In this document: positions 7,100 to 15,910 of the stretch, one piece after another
Layout of the letters: each line of letters starts with the position of its first letter
Position numbering within the stretch: the stretch's first letter is position 1
DNA from: Paenibacillus alginolyticus DSM 5050 = NBRC 15375
Lineage (GTDB): Bacteria; Bacillota; Bacilli; Paenibacillales; NBRC-103111
Direction of reading: 5' to 3'
Assembly: GCF_000422905.1 (NCBI RefSeq)
Contig: NZ_AUGY01000034.1
Span: forward strand, 16,005-80,004
DNA: 64,000 nucleotides
Program-made: the position numbers and the translations under genes
Notes under the pieces: generated by a model
The model's database searches: none
The model's input: the letters and a program-made list of their open reading frames with translations, nothing else
What the model was told of the DNA's origin: nothing

Positions 7100-8835
7100 T
7101 CAGAGGAATAGGAGCGTCTTCAGGGATCGCAATGGGTCAGGCTTTTGTCATACCTACTTGGGAGTGGGATTTTCCTGAGAAAATGATTGATGTCACCGAT
7201 TTGTCTTATGAATTTGAACGTTTGTATGATGGTATTCGATCTTCCAAAGATGAGCTAGAGATCATTAAGCAAGAGATTAAGGATGTAGTAGGACAGGATC
7301 AAGCTTATATTTTTGATGCGCATTTGGCGATTTTGGAAGATCCCATTTTTATGAACGAGATTCAGGGGATTATTGAACTGCAGTACAAAGCGGCGGAAGT
7401 CGCTGTAAAAGAAGTTATCGATAAATTTGTCGATATGTTCAATCTCATTGACGACGAATATATGAAGGAACGAGCACTTGATATTAAAGATGTCGGAAAC
7501 CGGCTTCTGAAACACTTGCTCGGCGATACAAGCTCAACAGTACCACCGATCGATCATCCATATATATTAGTCGCCAAAGAGCTAACGCCATCGCAATTGG
7601 CTCACTTGGATCCGGCTAATGTGCTTGGACTGCTAACGATTCTCGGTGGCACACATTCGCACGTTTCCATTATGGCAAGAGCAATGTCCGTACCTTATGT
7701 GCTCAGTTTGGAAGGGAAGCTTCTGCGGCCTATTCAAAATGGCGACTTCCTCATTATCGATGGACAAGAGGGTACCTTATACATTAATCCTGATAAAATA
7801 ACGATTGAGCGGTATCAAGCACGCAAAAAGAATTGGCTCGAGTTCAAAGAAAGCTTGCAAGAGATAGCTGACGTTGCTCCAGTAACGTTGGATAAGAGCT
7901 ATGTGAATTTACATGCCAATATCAATTCCGTGCTGGAAATCGATCAAGTTTTACGCAACGGGGCTTCTGGGGTAGGTCTATTTCGGACGGAATATCTGTA
8001 CATGGACCGTGATTCACTTCCGAGCGAAGACGAGCAATATGAAGTATATCGTCATGCAGCGAGGCAGCTTAAAGGTCGCCCCATCGTCATCCGAACGCTC
8101 GATATTGGCGGAGATAAGAAGCTTGATTATTTGCCGCTTGCAAAAGAAGATAATCCATTTCTTGGGTATCGGGCGATTCGTATCTCGCTGGACCGTAAAG
8201 ATCTGTTTATGACGCAGCTTAGAGCGATTCTAAGGGCCAGCCATTACGGCAACGTGAAAATTATGTATCCTATGGTCACTTCACTAGATGAGGTGCGTCA
8301 GGCTAAAGCTCTGCTCGAGAAAGCTAAGGCGGAATTGTATGCACAAGGCTTGCCGTATAATGCAAACATCGAAGTTGGATTAACGATTGAAGTGCCCGCT
8401 GCAGCTCTTATCGCGGATGTCCTAGCAAGTGAAGTGAATTTTATGAGCATTGGAACCAATGATCTTGTTCAATATGTATTAGCAGTGGACAGGATGAACG
8501 AAAACATCGCGCATTTATATAATCCCTATCATCCGGCAGTTATTAGGCTTCTTAAACATGTGATCGACTCGGCCAAAAGTGTAGGAATTCCCGTAGGCGT
8601 TTGCGGTGAAATGGCGGGTGACATCCGAGCGCTTCCGATTTGGCTGGGATTGGGAATTGAAGAACTTAGTATTTCCGTGCAGACACTGTTACAAGTGAAA
8701 CACCGTTTATTAAGCAGCGACGCTAAAAAGTGCAAACAGTTAGTCAATGAAATTCTAGTGTGCAAAACAAGTGATGAAATCATAGAACTGCTTGCTCAAA
8801 CCGAACAAACAGAATCCATTGTAGGAGGAAATTAG
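7096..8835 (+). CDS. ptsI: PTS Enzyme I (phosphoenolpyruvate-protein phosphotransferase)
   Basis: First enzyme of the PTS: it autophosphorylates from PEP and passes the phosphate to HPr. The 579-residue chain has the N-terminal HPr-binding and phospho-histidine domains and the C-terminal PEP-binding barrel. The active histidine is His189 in GGTHSHVSIMAR (usual consensus GGRTSHxAI, so His replaces Thr two residues earlier), and the active-site cysteine is Cys503 in VGVCGEMAGD. FRTEYLYM and SIGTNDLVQYVLAVDR are also present. It overlaps the EIICBA gene by four bases. No ptsH (HPr) gene lies beside it, which is unusual since ptsH and ptsI are generally adjacent; HPr must be supplied from elsewhere. 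It could be a second, dedicated Enzyme I. Confidence 0.93.
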   Translation: MIRGIGASSGIAMGQAFVIPTWEWDFPEKMIDVTDLSYEFERLYDGIRSSKDELEIIKQEIKDVVGQDQAYIFDAHLAILEDPIFMNEIQGIIELQYKAAEVAVKEVIDKFVDMFNLIDDEYMKERALDIKDVGNRLLKHLLGDTSSTVPPIDHPYILVAKELTPSQLAHLDPANVLGLLTILGGTHSHVSIMARAMSVPYVLSLEGKLLRPIQNGDFLIIDGQEGTLYINPDKITIERYQARKKNWLEFKESLQEIADVAPVTLDKSYVNLHANINSVLEIDQVLRNGASGVGLFRTEYLYMDRDSLPSEDEQYEVYRHAARQLKGRPIVIRTLDIGGDKKLDYLPLAKEDNPFLGYRAIRISLDRKDLFMTQLRAILRASHYGNVKIMYPMVTSLDEVRQAKALLEKAKAELYAQGLPYNANIEVGLTIEVPAAALIADVLASEVNFMSIGTNDLVQYVLAVDRMNENIAHLYNPYHPAVIRLLKHVIDSAKSVGIPVGVCGEMAGDIRALPIWLGLGIEELSISVQTLLQVKHRLLSSDAKKCKQLVNEILVCKTSDEIIELLAQTEQTESIVGGN

Positions 8836-8836
8836 C

Positions 8837-9379
8837 ATGGAATTGACAGGAACAAAAGTATTAGCATTTGTTGATGAAGAGTTTGAAGACTTGGAAATGT
8901 GGTATCCTGTTCTACGCTTGCGTGAATCCGGGGTCGTTGTGGATATTGTCGGTCCTAAGGCAGGAGCCGTGTACCACGGTAAATATGGTGTGCCTATTAC
9001 AACAGACTATGCCTTCGATGAAGTAAAGTCTTCCGATTACATCGGCCTTTATGTTCCAGGAGGATGGGCGCCTGATAAGCTTCGTCGTTATCCGGACGTG
9101 ATTCGTTTAACGCAGGAGTTTCACGCGGCAGTTAAGCCGATTGCTCAAATCTGTCATGCAGGTTGGGTGCTGATTTCGGCGAAAATCGTAAAAGGGTATA
9201 CGATGACATCGACGCCAGGCATTCGAGATGATCTCGAAAATGCAGGAGCAACTTGGTTGGACGAAGAAGTGGTTGTCGATCGCAACATCATTTCTGGGCG
9301 TCGCCCGCCAGATCTTCCCGCTTTTTCCAAGCGATTTGTGGATGAGCTTATTCAATTTAATAAACAACAGGAAAAGTAA
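8837..9379 (+). CDS. PfpI/DJ-1 family protein (type 1 glutamine amidotransferase-like)
   Basis: A 180-residue single-domain protein of the PfpI/YfkM/general stress protein 18 group. The nucleophile elbow AQICHAGWVLISA contains the conserved Cys-His pair, and GLYVPGGWAPD supplies the upstream glycine-rich loop. Relatives have been reported as proteases, chaperones or deglycases acting on carbonyl-damaged proteins; which of these applies cannot be read from the sequence. It starts one base after the Enzyme I stop codon with AGGAGG before its ATG, so it belongs to the PTS operon. A link to sugar-derived carbonyl stress is possible but is inference. Confidence 0.85.
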   Translation: MELTGTKVLAFVDEEFEDLEMWYPVLRLRESGVVVDIVGPKAGAVYHGKYGVPITTDYAFDEVKSSDYIGLYVPGGWAPDKLRRYPDVIRLTQEFHAAVKPIAQICHAGWVLISAKIVKGYTMTSTPGIRDDLENAGATWLDEEVVVDRNIISGRRPPDLPAFSKRFVDELIQFNKQQEK

Positions 9380-9505
9380 CATTCCTCTACCATAGGTGGC
9401 AAAAACTACTACTCTTCATTCGGCAGGAAATCGATTAAAATCGTAGAATATCATAGTACAAGCAACTCATGTACATGCCGCCCGCAAAGTAGAAGGAGTG
9501 TTAGA

Positions 9506-9913
9506 ATGCAAAAGTATTGTAAGTGCGGACGCACGATGAACCTTCGTCTTCGTACGGTTATTTATCAGAACAAAGTCGACATTGAGAATGTACCTATTTA
9601 CTCATGTGAAGCGTGTGGTCGCAGTGAAGTTGTTCCTCATGTCAAACCCGAACTTACCGGTTTAATCGGTAGGCTGGGGAGTAAGCCTGAGAAGCAGCAG
9701 CTCTTTTTTCATGAACTTTCGGAAGTTGCCTTTCTACTGCTGAAGGTGACTGAAAAAGAGCATATGAATGATTCCATGGAAAAGATCGTTGAAGAACGGA
9801 TCAATGAACTTTTGGACATCTTATTGCTAGCGCAATCGCTAGGTGACGAACCTTGGACCGAAGAAATTCGCAAGCGGTTATCACAAATCACGCAGAGTGC
9901 AATATCGACATAA
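9506..9913 (+). CDS. Small zinc-ribbon protein of unknown function
   Basis: I do not recognise a named family. The 135-residue protein begins with a probable zinc ribbon: a CKCG pair at residues 6-8 and a CEACG pair around residues 34-37, separated by a short beta-rich stretch, as in YgiT-type zinc fingers. The remainder (about 50-135) is predicted helical and charged, ending with an Ile/Ser/Thr-rich tail. The ATG at 9506 has AGAAGGAG upstream and the gene is followed by its own terminator, so it is a monocistronic unit between the PTS operon and ccpA. No toxin gene is adjacent, which argues against an MqsA-type antitoxin role. Confidence 0.65.
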   Translation: MQKYCKCGRTMNLRLRTVIYQNKVDIENVPIYSCEACGRSEVVPHVKPELTGLIGRLGSKPEKQQLFFHELSEVAFLLLKVTEKEHMNDSMEKIVEERINELLDILLLAQSLGDEPWTEEIRKRLSQITQSAIST

Positions 9914-9922
9914 GCAGTATTT

Positions 9923-9950
9923 GGCCAATCCCAAAGGGGTTGGCTTTTTA
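9923..9950 (+). terminator. Rho-independent terminator
   Basis: GCCAATCCC and GGGGTTGGC form a short stem with an AAA loop, followed by CTTTTTAT. A divergent copy of a dispersed repeat begins immediately after it. Confidence 0.85.
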
Positions 9951-10030
9951 TAGTTGATATAACCGTATAACTGCATCATACTTGATGAACTCACTGGTCC
10001 CTAATGGACGATTATGTCGGTTATCCTTGC
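9951..10030 (+). repeat. Divergent copy of the post-terminator repeat
   Basis: Shares the core GTCCCT-A-TGGACGA hairpin and the ending GTTATCCTTGC with the two near-identical copies at 15.9 and 51.7 kb, and like them follows a terminator directly. The 5' half is diverged, so the assignment as a third copy is tentative. Confidence 0.5.
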
Positions 10031-10090
10031 ATAATGTGTACATCTTTTGAAAAAACATTGAAATTATTTTCAAAGCATTTTCAATATACA

Positions 10091-10119
10091 TTGCAAGATG
10101 GATTAATTTGTCGTATCAT
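10091..10119 (+). promoter_or_regulatory. Probable sigma-A promoter of ccpA
   Basis: TTGCAA and TATCAT are separated by 17 bases, 53 bases before the chosen start codon. Just upstream (about 10050-10080) lies a TTGAAA-TTAT-TTTCAA palindrome that might be an operator, but it lacks the central CG of a CcpA cre site. Confidence 0.45.
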
Positions 10120-10171
10120 AACGATAATATACTAGGATCGCAGAATACTTTTGAAAATGGAGAGAGTAACC

Positions 10172-11176
10172 GTGACCGTAACCATTTATGATGTAGCAAG
10201 AGAAGCAGGAGTTTCTATGGCAACCGTTTCTAGGGTTGTAAACAACAATCCTAACGTTAAGCCGCAAACACGCAAGAAGGTTTTTGAAGCCATTGAGCGT
10301 CTCGGTTACCGCCCTAATGCGGTAGCAAGGGGTTTAGCGAGTAAGAAGACAACGACCGTTGGTGTTGTCATACCCGATATTTCCAATTCCATTTTTGCTG
10401 AAGTAGCACGTGGGATTGAGGATATTGCCAATATGTACCATTACAATATCATTTTGTGTAATGCGGACAAGAAGAAAGAAAAAGAAATTCGTGTTATTAA
10501 CACTTTGCTTGAGAAGCAGGTTGATGGATTGCTCTTCATGGGTGGCGTTGTAACCGAGGAACATACACAGGCATTCCGTACGTCTTCCGTACCTGTCGTT
10601 TTATGCGGCACGAAGGATGAGAATCAAGCCATGGCATCCGTTGATATCGATCACGAGAAAGCCGCTTTCGATGCTGTGAATGTACTGATTGAAGCCGGTC
10701 ATCGTGATATTGCCATGATATCCGGAACTCTGCATGACCCAGCGAATGGATTTGCGCGTTATCAAGGTTACAAAAAAGCATTGGATGCGGCAGGAATTCC
10801 ACTGCGTGATGAATATGTTCGCATTGGGAACTATCGTTATGAATCAAGTGTAGACGCTGTGAAATATTTCTTGGAGCTTTCACCAAGACCGACAGCGATC
10901 TTCTCTGCAACCGACGAGATGGCGATTGGCGCCATTCACACGATTCAAGACAATGGACTTAGAGTACCGCAAGATATCGCCGTTATTAGCGTGGACAATA
11001 TCCGCATGGCTTCCATGGTTAGACCGACTTTAACGACAGTTGCACAACCGATGTATGATATCGGCGCAGTGTCAATGCGTCTTCTAACGAAGTTGATGAA
11101 TAAAGAGTCAACGGATCATATGCAGGTTATCCTGCCGCACGAAATTATTTACCGCAACTCCGTTACACAATCTTAA
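10172..11176 (+). CDS. ccpA: Catabolite control protein A
   Basis: LacI/GalR-family regulator that, with Ser-phosphorylated HPr or Crh, binds cre sites and represses or activates carbon metabolism genes. The product is 334 residues, the length of B. subtilis CcpA. It has the N-terminal helix-turn-helix ([20 protein letters not shown]), the hinge helix ([14 protein letters not shown]) and a periplasmic-binding-like core. I chose GTG at 10172, which follows GGAGAG; a TTG 21 bases earlier is in frame but has no ribosome site. Identification as CcpA rather than another LacI regulator rests on the residue pattern and on its position in a ccpA/acuC/acuA/acsA/tyrS/rpsD cluster like that of B. subtilis. 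A strong terminator follows. Confidence 0.9.
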   Translation: MTVTIYDVAREAGVSMATVSRVVNNNPNVKPQTRKKVFEAIERLGYRPNAVARGLASKKTTTVGVVIPDISNSIFAEVARGIEDIANMYHYNIILCNADKKKEKEIRVINTLLEKQVDGLLFMGGVVTEEHTQAFRTSSVPVVLCGTKDENQAMASVDIDHEKAAFDAVNVLIEAGHRDIAMISGTLHDPANGFARYQGYKKALDAAGIPLRDEYVRIGNYRYESSVDAVKYFLELSPRPTAIFSATDEMAIGAIHTIQDNGLRVPQDIAVISVDNIRMASMVRPTLTTVAQPMYDIGAVSMRLLTKLMNKESTDHMQVILPHEIIYRNSVTQS

Positions 11177-11183
11177 TCAAATC

Positions 11184-11236
11184 AAACCTCTAAGCGAGGT
11201 CATTCCTTCGGGGGTGATCTCGATAGAGGTTTTCTC
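11184..11236 (+). terminator. Strong two-part rho-independent terminator
   Basis: Outer arms AAACCTCT/AGAGGTTT enclose a roughly 12-bp stem capped by a TTCG loop; a TTTCT tract follows. It closes the ccpA transcript. Confidence 0.85.
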
Positions 11237-11264
11237 ATGTAGATAAGGGAAAGAGGATAATGAA

Positions 11265-11966
11265 ATGACATGGAATAAAATTGCTCTTATCGGAGCGATG
11301 AACGAAGAAATAGAGCTGCTAGTTTCGCATATGACCGATGTGCGTGAAACGATCAAAGCTGGCATTACGTTTCGTGAAGGTACGTATTTTGACAAGCAAG
11401 TTGTCGTGTGCCGAACAGGTGTAGGGAAAGTGAATGCGGCAGTGACGACTCAAATTCTAATTGATAACTTCGGCGTCGAAGCTGTTATTTTTACGGGTGT
11501 AGCGGGAGCTTTAGATCCAGAGCTGAATATCGGGGATCTTGTGATATCGAGTGAATGCATGCAGCATGACATGGATGTTACAGCACTCGGGTTTGCTCGT
11601 GGCGTCATCCCTTATGAAGCGAAATCCATCTTCGAAGCGGATAGCAAGCTTGTTGAGCTGGCTGTTGCTTCAGGTGAAAAGCTGTTTGCAGGCAAGGTTA
11701 AAAAGGGGAGAGTACTCTCGGGGGACCAGTTTATTGCAAGCCGAGAAGTGGTTGCTAGCCTGTACGAAGAGCTTGGCGGTGTTTGTGTTGAGATGGAGGG
11801 AGCTTCGGTTGCTCAAGTTTGTTCAATGAATGCCACTCCTTATGTCGTGCTACGATCGATGTCCGATAAAGCAGATGGTTCAGCTCATGTTAACTTTGCC
11901 GAATTTACCGTTCAAGCATCTGAGAATTCGTACAAAATGGTTGAGGATATCGTGAAGCATCTATAA
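11265..11966 (+). CDS. mtnN: 5'-methylthioadenosine/S-adenosylhomocysteine nucleosidase
   Basis: Hydrolyses methylthioadenosine and S-adenosylhomocysteine to adenine plus the thioribose product, recycling methylation by-products and feeding methionine salvage and autoinducer-2 formation. The 233-residue product shows the family order: IGAMNEEIELL at the N-terminus (catalytic Glu), RTGVGKVNAA, IFTGVAGALDPELNIGDLVI, the VEMEGASVAQV substrate loop and RSMSDKADGSAH with the catalytic Asp. The ATG follows AAAGAGG. It is a single-gene unit with terminators on both sides, between ccpA and the convergent acuC gene. Confidence 0.93.
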   Translation: MTWNKIALIGAMNEEIELLVSHMTDVRETIKAGITFREGTYFDKQVVVCRTGVGKVNAAVTTQILIDNFGVEAVIFTGVAGALDPELNIGDLVISSECMQHDMDVTALGFARGVIPYEAKSIFEADSKLVELAVASGEKLFAGKVKKGRVLSGDQFIASREVVASLYEELGGVCVEMEGASVAQVCSMNATPYVVLRSMSDKADGSAHVNFAEFTVQASENSYKMVEDIVKHL

Positions 11967-11970
11967 ATAA

Positions 11971-12014
11971 AAAGAGCTCAGAATGTCGCCGAAGTGGCGG
12001 TTCTGAGCTTTTTT
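11971..12014. terminator. Bidirectional terminator between mtnN and acuC
   Basis: AGCTCAGAA/TTCTGAGCT arms with an inner GTCGCC/GGCGG stem and a GAAGT loop, flanked by AAAAA on the left and TTTTTT on the right. It overlaps the end region of acuC, transcribed leftward. Confidence 0.85.
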
Positions 12015-13199
12015 CTACTTCAAATACATCATGGCGAGTTCCTTCGTTTGCCGGTTCTTCTCGGTGATCGCTTGGCGCCTTGGAATCGGCGCCCAAGCCT
12101 CTACGGGGTCCAGCCACGTATCCACCAGCTGGACCGGGCTCTTGCTCTGCCAGGCGTCGAGCCACGCCTGAGGCAGCTTCAGCTGGGGCTGCGTCTCCAG
12201 CTGATCTAAGACCGCCTGCTCGCTCATAACGAGCCAGAGCAGGCTCCAAGCCCGCGGTACGACACGCCAGATGTCGTACCCGCCGCCCCCGAGCGCTATC
12301 CAGCGCCCTTCGCACCACTGGTGCGCAAGGGAGTGGATCAGCTCGGGCATAGCCTTGTACACGCGCATGGAGCAATGGACATGCGCGAGCGGGTCGAAAG
12401 CATGGGCATCGCACCCATGCTGCGAGATAATGACGTCTGGCTGGAAGCTTCGAATCGTCTCGGTAAGCACCTCGCCGAAGCACTCCAGCCACGACTCATC
12501 CTCGGTGTAGGGCTCCACCGGTATGTTAATGCTCTTGCAGAACGCATCGCCTTCGCCGCGTTCGTTCACGGCGCCCGTGCCGGGGAATAAATATTTCCCC
12601 GTCTCGTGAATAGAAAGTGTGCATACCTGTGGATCGGCGTAGAAGGCCCACTGTACGCCATCCCCATGATGCACATCTGTATCGATGTACAGCACCTTGG
12701 CGCCGTACATCTCTTTGGCGTGCGCAATCGCCGCGGATGCGTCGTTGTAGACGCAGAAGCCTGCGCCCTTGCTTTGCAGGGCGTGGTGCAATCCGCCGCC
12801 CAGGTGAAGGGCGTGTGGAGCCTTGCCGGACATCACCAGCTCGACTGCGGTGATGGAACCGCCCACGACCTTCGCCGTGGTATCATGCATCCCGGCGAAG
12901 AAGGGCGTGTCGTCTGTGTCCAGCCCGAAGCGCGTTGCTTCTCGGATCCAAGCAGCTTCCGGCGCGGAACAGCTAAGCGCTTTCACGGCTTCTATGTAAG
13001 CGGGTGAATGAACCCGCAGCAGCTCGCTATCTGTCGCGGAGCGAGGTGCCCATAGCGCGCTGTCAGGGAGCGCGCCGGCTTTTCGCAGCAAATCCACCGT
13101 CATTGTCAGACGATCTTGATTAAACGGGTGATTTTCATTAAATTTATATTGAATTTCTTGATCATCATAGATAAAGACAGGACTTGCCTTCTTGTTCAT
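12015..13199 (-). CDS. acuC: Acetoin utilization protein AcuC, class I histone deacetylase-like lysine deacetylase
   Basis: Removes acetyl groups from lysine; in B. subtilis AcuC reactivates acetyl-CoA synthetase after AcuA acetylates it. The 394-residue product carries the arginase/deacetylase fold motifs: GGGLHHALQSKGAGFCVYND (catalytic His pair), DTDVHHGDGVQ (zinc ligands), SQHGCDAHAFDPLAH (zinc-binding Asp) and GGGGYDIWRV. GGGGGAA lies before the ATG at 13199. It lies 68 bases downstream of acuA on the same strand; the acuB gene found between them in B. subtilis is missing. Most of the coding sequence (about 12050-13090) is clearly richer in G and C than its neighbours. Confidence 0.93.
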   Translation of the reverse strand: MNKKASPVFIYDDQEIQYKFNENHPFNQDRLTMTVDLLRKAGALPDSALWAPRSATDSELLRVHSPAYIEAVKALSCSAPEAAWIREATRFGLDTDDTPFFAGMHDTTAKVVGGSITAVELVMSGKAPHALHLGGGLHHALQSKGAGFCVYNDASAAIAHAKEMYGAKVLYIDTDVHHGDGVQWAFYADPQVCTLSIHETGKYLFPGTGAVNERGEGDAFCKSINIPVEPYTEDESWLECFGEVLTETIRSFQPDVIISQHGCDAHAFDPLAHVHCSMRVYKAMPELIHSLAHQWCEGRWIALGGGGYDIWRVVPRAWSLLWLVMSEQAVLDQLETQPQLKLPQAWLDAWQSKSPVQLVDTWLDPVEAWAPIPRRQAITEKNRQTKELAMMYLK

Positions 13200-13267
13200 A
13201 TCCCTAATTCCCCCGAATGGACTAACAATTTCGCTTGAAGCTCTAGAATCCTGCGATTACATAGAAA

Positions 13268-13906
13268 TTAATACATGAACCGCTGCTGAAAACGAATGCG
13301 ATCAAACTGTTCAATGGAAGAGATCGGCACCTCTTTACCGATTCTAACCATTAGGCAGTTGGCTGGATGTGAGCATATTTCTGGGTCATCCGTAGCAAAC
13401 CAGATCATGTCGATGCTTTTCATCAGCTTCTCCATCATTTGACGGTATTCCCAGACCGTTAATTTGCTTGTTTCCAAGTCCCAATGCCAATAATACTCCG
13501 TGGTGAAACAGATGACATTCTCCATCTGCTCTTCTTCGAAAGCGAGTCGAATCATCTTTTTCCCTAATCCGATGGATCGGTAGTCGTCTGCAACTTCGAT
13601 GGCGCCGAGTTCAATTAAATCCTGCATATGACCCTGTGACCAACGCTCAATTTCGTCTGGGTAGTGAAAGGTGACATAGCCGATAATGGTGGAGCCGACT
13701 CTTGCAATGATGATACGACCTTCAGGTAATTGTGCGATTTCGACTAGAGCCTCTAATTGCTCCTTGGGTCTGCGGAACGCATCTAATTTGGTATGCATAA
13801 TAAGCTCTTGCAAACTTTCTGCTGAAACAGGGCCTTCTATGATAATTTCGGGCTGATCAGGAGCTGCGCGCAGGCTGTGTGAGTGGTATATTTTGATATG
13901 CTGCAT
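13268..13906 (-). CDS. acuA: Acetoin utilization protein AcuA, protein lysine acetyltransferase
   Basis: GNAT-family acetyltransferase; in B. subtilis it acetylates and inactivates acetyl-CoA synthetase AcsA. The 212-residue product matches AcuA closely by eye: PEGRIIIARVGSTIIGYV, LIELGAIEVADDYRSIGLGK (acetyl-CoA loop), TTEYYWHWDL, DPEICSHPANCLMVRIG and a C-terminal FQQRFMY. The ATG at 13906 follows AAGGAGGGC and matches the B. subtilis start; the frame is open ten codons further. It is divergent from acsA, its substrate, and upstream of acuC, the opposing deacetylase, so writer, eraser and target are clustered. Confidence 0.93.
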   Translation of the reverse strand: MQHIKIYHSHSLRAAPDQPEIIIEGPVSAESLQELIMHTKLDAFRRPKEQLEALVEIAQLPEGRIIIARVGSTIIGYVTFHYPDEIERWSQGHMQDLIELGAIEVADDYRSIGLGKKMIRLAFEEEQMENVICFTTEYYWHWDLETSKLTVWEYRQMMEKLMKSIDMIWFATDDPEICSHPANCLMVRIGKEVPISSIEQFDRIRFQQRFMY

Positions 13907-14035
13907 AACCTTAGCCCTCCTTTTAAAAAACAGCATGATGAACGTTTCCTCTTCCGTTAGGTCATAGTATTCTTATACCAAACTTTGGTTGGAATTAAAA
14001 GACGAATTTTTAACGTAGGCGAATATTTCCTAGTA

Positions 14036-14044
14036 TGATATAAT
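14036..14044 (+). promoter_or_regulatory. Extended -10 promoter element for acsA
   Basis: TGATATAAT is a perfect extended -10 box, 86 bases before the acsA start codon. No good -35 hexamer is visible at the matching distance, which extended -10 promoters tolerate. Confidence 0.5.
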
Positions 14045-14092
14045 AGAATATGTCAAAAATCGATCACATTTTGCTTGAAATAGTCAGTAAAA

Positions 14093-14108
14093 TGAAAACG
14101 GTTTACCA
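14093..14108 (+). promoter_or_regulatory. Possible imperfect CcpA (cre) site before acsA
   Basis: TGAAAACGGTTTACCA shares the TGAAAACG half of a cre site but its right half ends two bases late. It lies between the -10 box and the acsA ribosome site, where CcpA repression would act as a roadblock. The acsA gene is CcpA-repressed in B. subtilis; the site itself is a weak match. Confidence 0.3.
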
Positions 14109-14129
14109 CGTGAGGAGGGTTTTACGTAC

Positions 14130-15854
14130 ATGGATCAAATGAAAGTTGAACTCATTGAAGCTGTATCCCCTAATCCTAACATGAACAATTATGAAGAAAC
14201 ACATGCGTCATTTGATTGGAAAGACATTGAGAAGAGCTTTTCCTGGTATGAAACAGGTAAAGTTAACATGGCTTATGAAGCCATTGACCGCCATGCAGAT
14301 TCATCCAAAAAGGACAAAATCGCTCTGTACTACAGCGATAATCAGCGAGAAGAAGCAATCACTTTTGGGCAAATGAAAGCAAAGTCCAATCAGTTTGGTA
14401 ATGTGCTTCGAGGACTTGGCGTTGGTAAAGGCGAGCGCGTTTTCATCTTCATGCCGCGCACACCGGAACTTTACTATTCCTTACTCGGAACCCTCAAAGT
14501 AGGCGCTGTTGTTGGGCCGTTATTTGAGGCTTTCATGGAAACGGCAGTCAGAGACCGTTTGGAAGACAGTGAAGCCGTAGCGATCGTTACGACACCAAGT
14601 TTACTATCGCGTGTTCCTTTTAATGAGCTTCCACATTTGAAGCATGTCATTCTCGTTGGAGATAACGTGGAGCTAGCTGAAGGACAAGTTGATTTCTACA
14701 AAGAGATGGAAAGCGCTTCAACAGAACTTGACATCGAGTGGCTGGATCGTGAGGATGGATTAATTATCCATTATACGTCTGGTTCAACAGGTAAACCAAA
14801 GGGTGTCTATCACGTTCAAAACGCCATGCTTCAACATTATTATACGGGTAAAATTGTATTAGATCTTAAAGAAGATGATATTTATTGGTGTACAGCGGAT
14901 CCAGGTTGGGTAACAGGTACCTCCTACGGGATCTTTGCTCCATGGTTAAATGGTGCAACGAATGTCATTCGCGGCGGACGGTTCAGTCCTCAAGATTGGT
15001 ATAGTACGCTTCAGAAATATAAAGTAACTGTTTGGTACAGTGCGCCAACGGCTTTCCGTATGTTGATGGGTGCCGGTGATGATGTGGTCACTTCATTTGA
15101 TCTGTCTTCGCTTCGTCACGTACTTAGCGTAGGCGAGCCGTTAAATCCCGAAGTTGTACGTTGGGGGTTAAAAGTTTATAACCAACGTATTCATGATACT
15201 TGGTGGATGACTGAAACGGGTGGACAACTCATCTGTAACTATCCATCCATGACGATCAAGCCTGGTTCAATGGGGCGTCCAATTCCGGGCGTTGAAGCGG
15301 CTATTATTGATGATGCAGGGAACATTCTGCCTCCTAATCGGATGGGGAACCTAGCTATCAAAACGCCATGGCCTTCGATGATGCGCAAAATTTGGAATAA
15401 TCCATCTAAATACGAAGAATATTTCCGTTTGACAGGTTGGTACGTTTCCGGAGATTCGGCTTATCAGGATGAAGAGGGTTACTTCTGGTTCCAAGGTCGA
15501 GTGGACGATGTGATTAACACAGCAGGCGAGCGCGTAGGTCCTTTCGAGGTGGAGAGTAAGCTCGTTGAGCATCCGGCGGTTGCAGAGGCTGGAGTTATTG
15601 GCAAGCCTGACCCGATGCGTGGAGAGATCATTAAAGCGTTTATCGCTCTGCGTGAAGGCTTCACACCATCTGATGAGCTCAAAGCGGATATTTCCAAATT
15701 TGTTAAAGAGGGGCTTTCTGCCCATGCGGCTCCTCGTGAAATTGAATTCAAAGACAAGCTGCCTAAGACACGCAGTGGTAAAATTATGCGCCGTGTTCTT
15801 AAAGCTTGGGAGCTTAATTTGCCAACTGGCGACTTATCGACGATCGAAGACTAA
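14130..15854 (+). CDS. acsA: Acetyl-CoA synthetase (AMP-forming)
   Basis: Activates acetate to acetyl-CoA through acetyl-AMP. The 574-residue product has the adenylate-forming enzyme motifs in order: IHYTSGSTGKPKGVYH (P-loop), WWMTETGG, YVSGDSAYQDEEGYFWFQGR (hinge aspartate region) and a C-terminal LPKTRSGKIMRR whose Lys551 is the catalytic lysine and the AcuA acetylation site in relatives. Its length matches B. subtilis AcsA rather than the longer enteric Acs. The ATG at 14130 follows GAGGAGG. It is transcribed away from acuA, which with acuC controls its acetylation, and a possible cre site precedes it. Confidence 0.95.
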   Translation: MDQMKVELIEAVSPNPNMNNYEETHASFDWKDIEKSFSWYETGKVNMAYEAIDRHADSSKKDKIALYYSDNQREEAITFGQMKAKSNQFGNVLRGLGVGKGERVFIFMPRTPELYYSLLGTLKVGAVVGPLFEAFMETAVRDRLEDSEAVAIVTTPSLLSRVPFNELPHLKHVILVGDNVELAEGQVDFYKEMESASTELDIEWLDREDGLIIHYTSGSTGKPKGVYHVQNAMLQHYYTGKIVLDLKEDDIYWCTADPGWVTGTSYGIFAPWLNGATNVIRGGRFSPQDWYSTLQKYKVTVWYSAPTAFRMLMGAGDDVVTSFDLSSLRHVLSVGEPLNPEVVRWGLKVYNQRIHDTWWMTETGGQLICNYPSMTIKPGSMGRPIPGVEAAIIDDAGNILPPNRMGNLAIKTPWPSMMRKIWNNPSKYEEYFRLTGWYVSGDSAYQDEEGYFWFQGRVDDVINTAGERVGPFEVESKLVEHPAVAEAGVIGKPDPMRGEIIKAFIALREGFTPSDELKADISKFVKEGLSAHAAPREIEFKDKLPKTRSGKIMRRVLKAWELNLPTGDLSTIED

Positions 15855-15863
15855 TAAGCAAGC

Positions 15864-15909
15864 AAGCCTTCCTTGTACCAGATTTCTTGGTGTGAGGGAG
15901 GCTTTTTTT
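15864..15909 (+). terminator. Rho-independent terminator of acsA
   Basis: An imperfect hairpin with AAGCCTTCC and GGGAGGCTT arms followed by a run of seven Ts. A dispersed repeat begins right after the T run. Confidence 0.8.
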
Positions 15910-15910
15910 A

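Noticed and set aside
9506..9913. Zinc-ribbon protein as an MqsA-type antitoxin
   Set aside because: No toxin gene precedes it and the C-terminal half does not look like the Xre helix-turn-helix of MqsA.
11905..12492. Long Arg/Ala-rich open frame on the minus strand overlapping acuC
   Set aside because: It is a shadow of the GC-rich acuC coding frame: low-complexity composition, no ribosome site and full overlap with a well-recognised gene.
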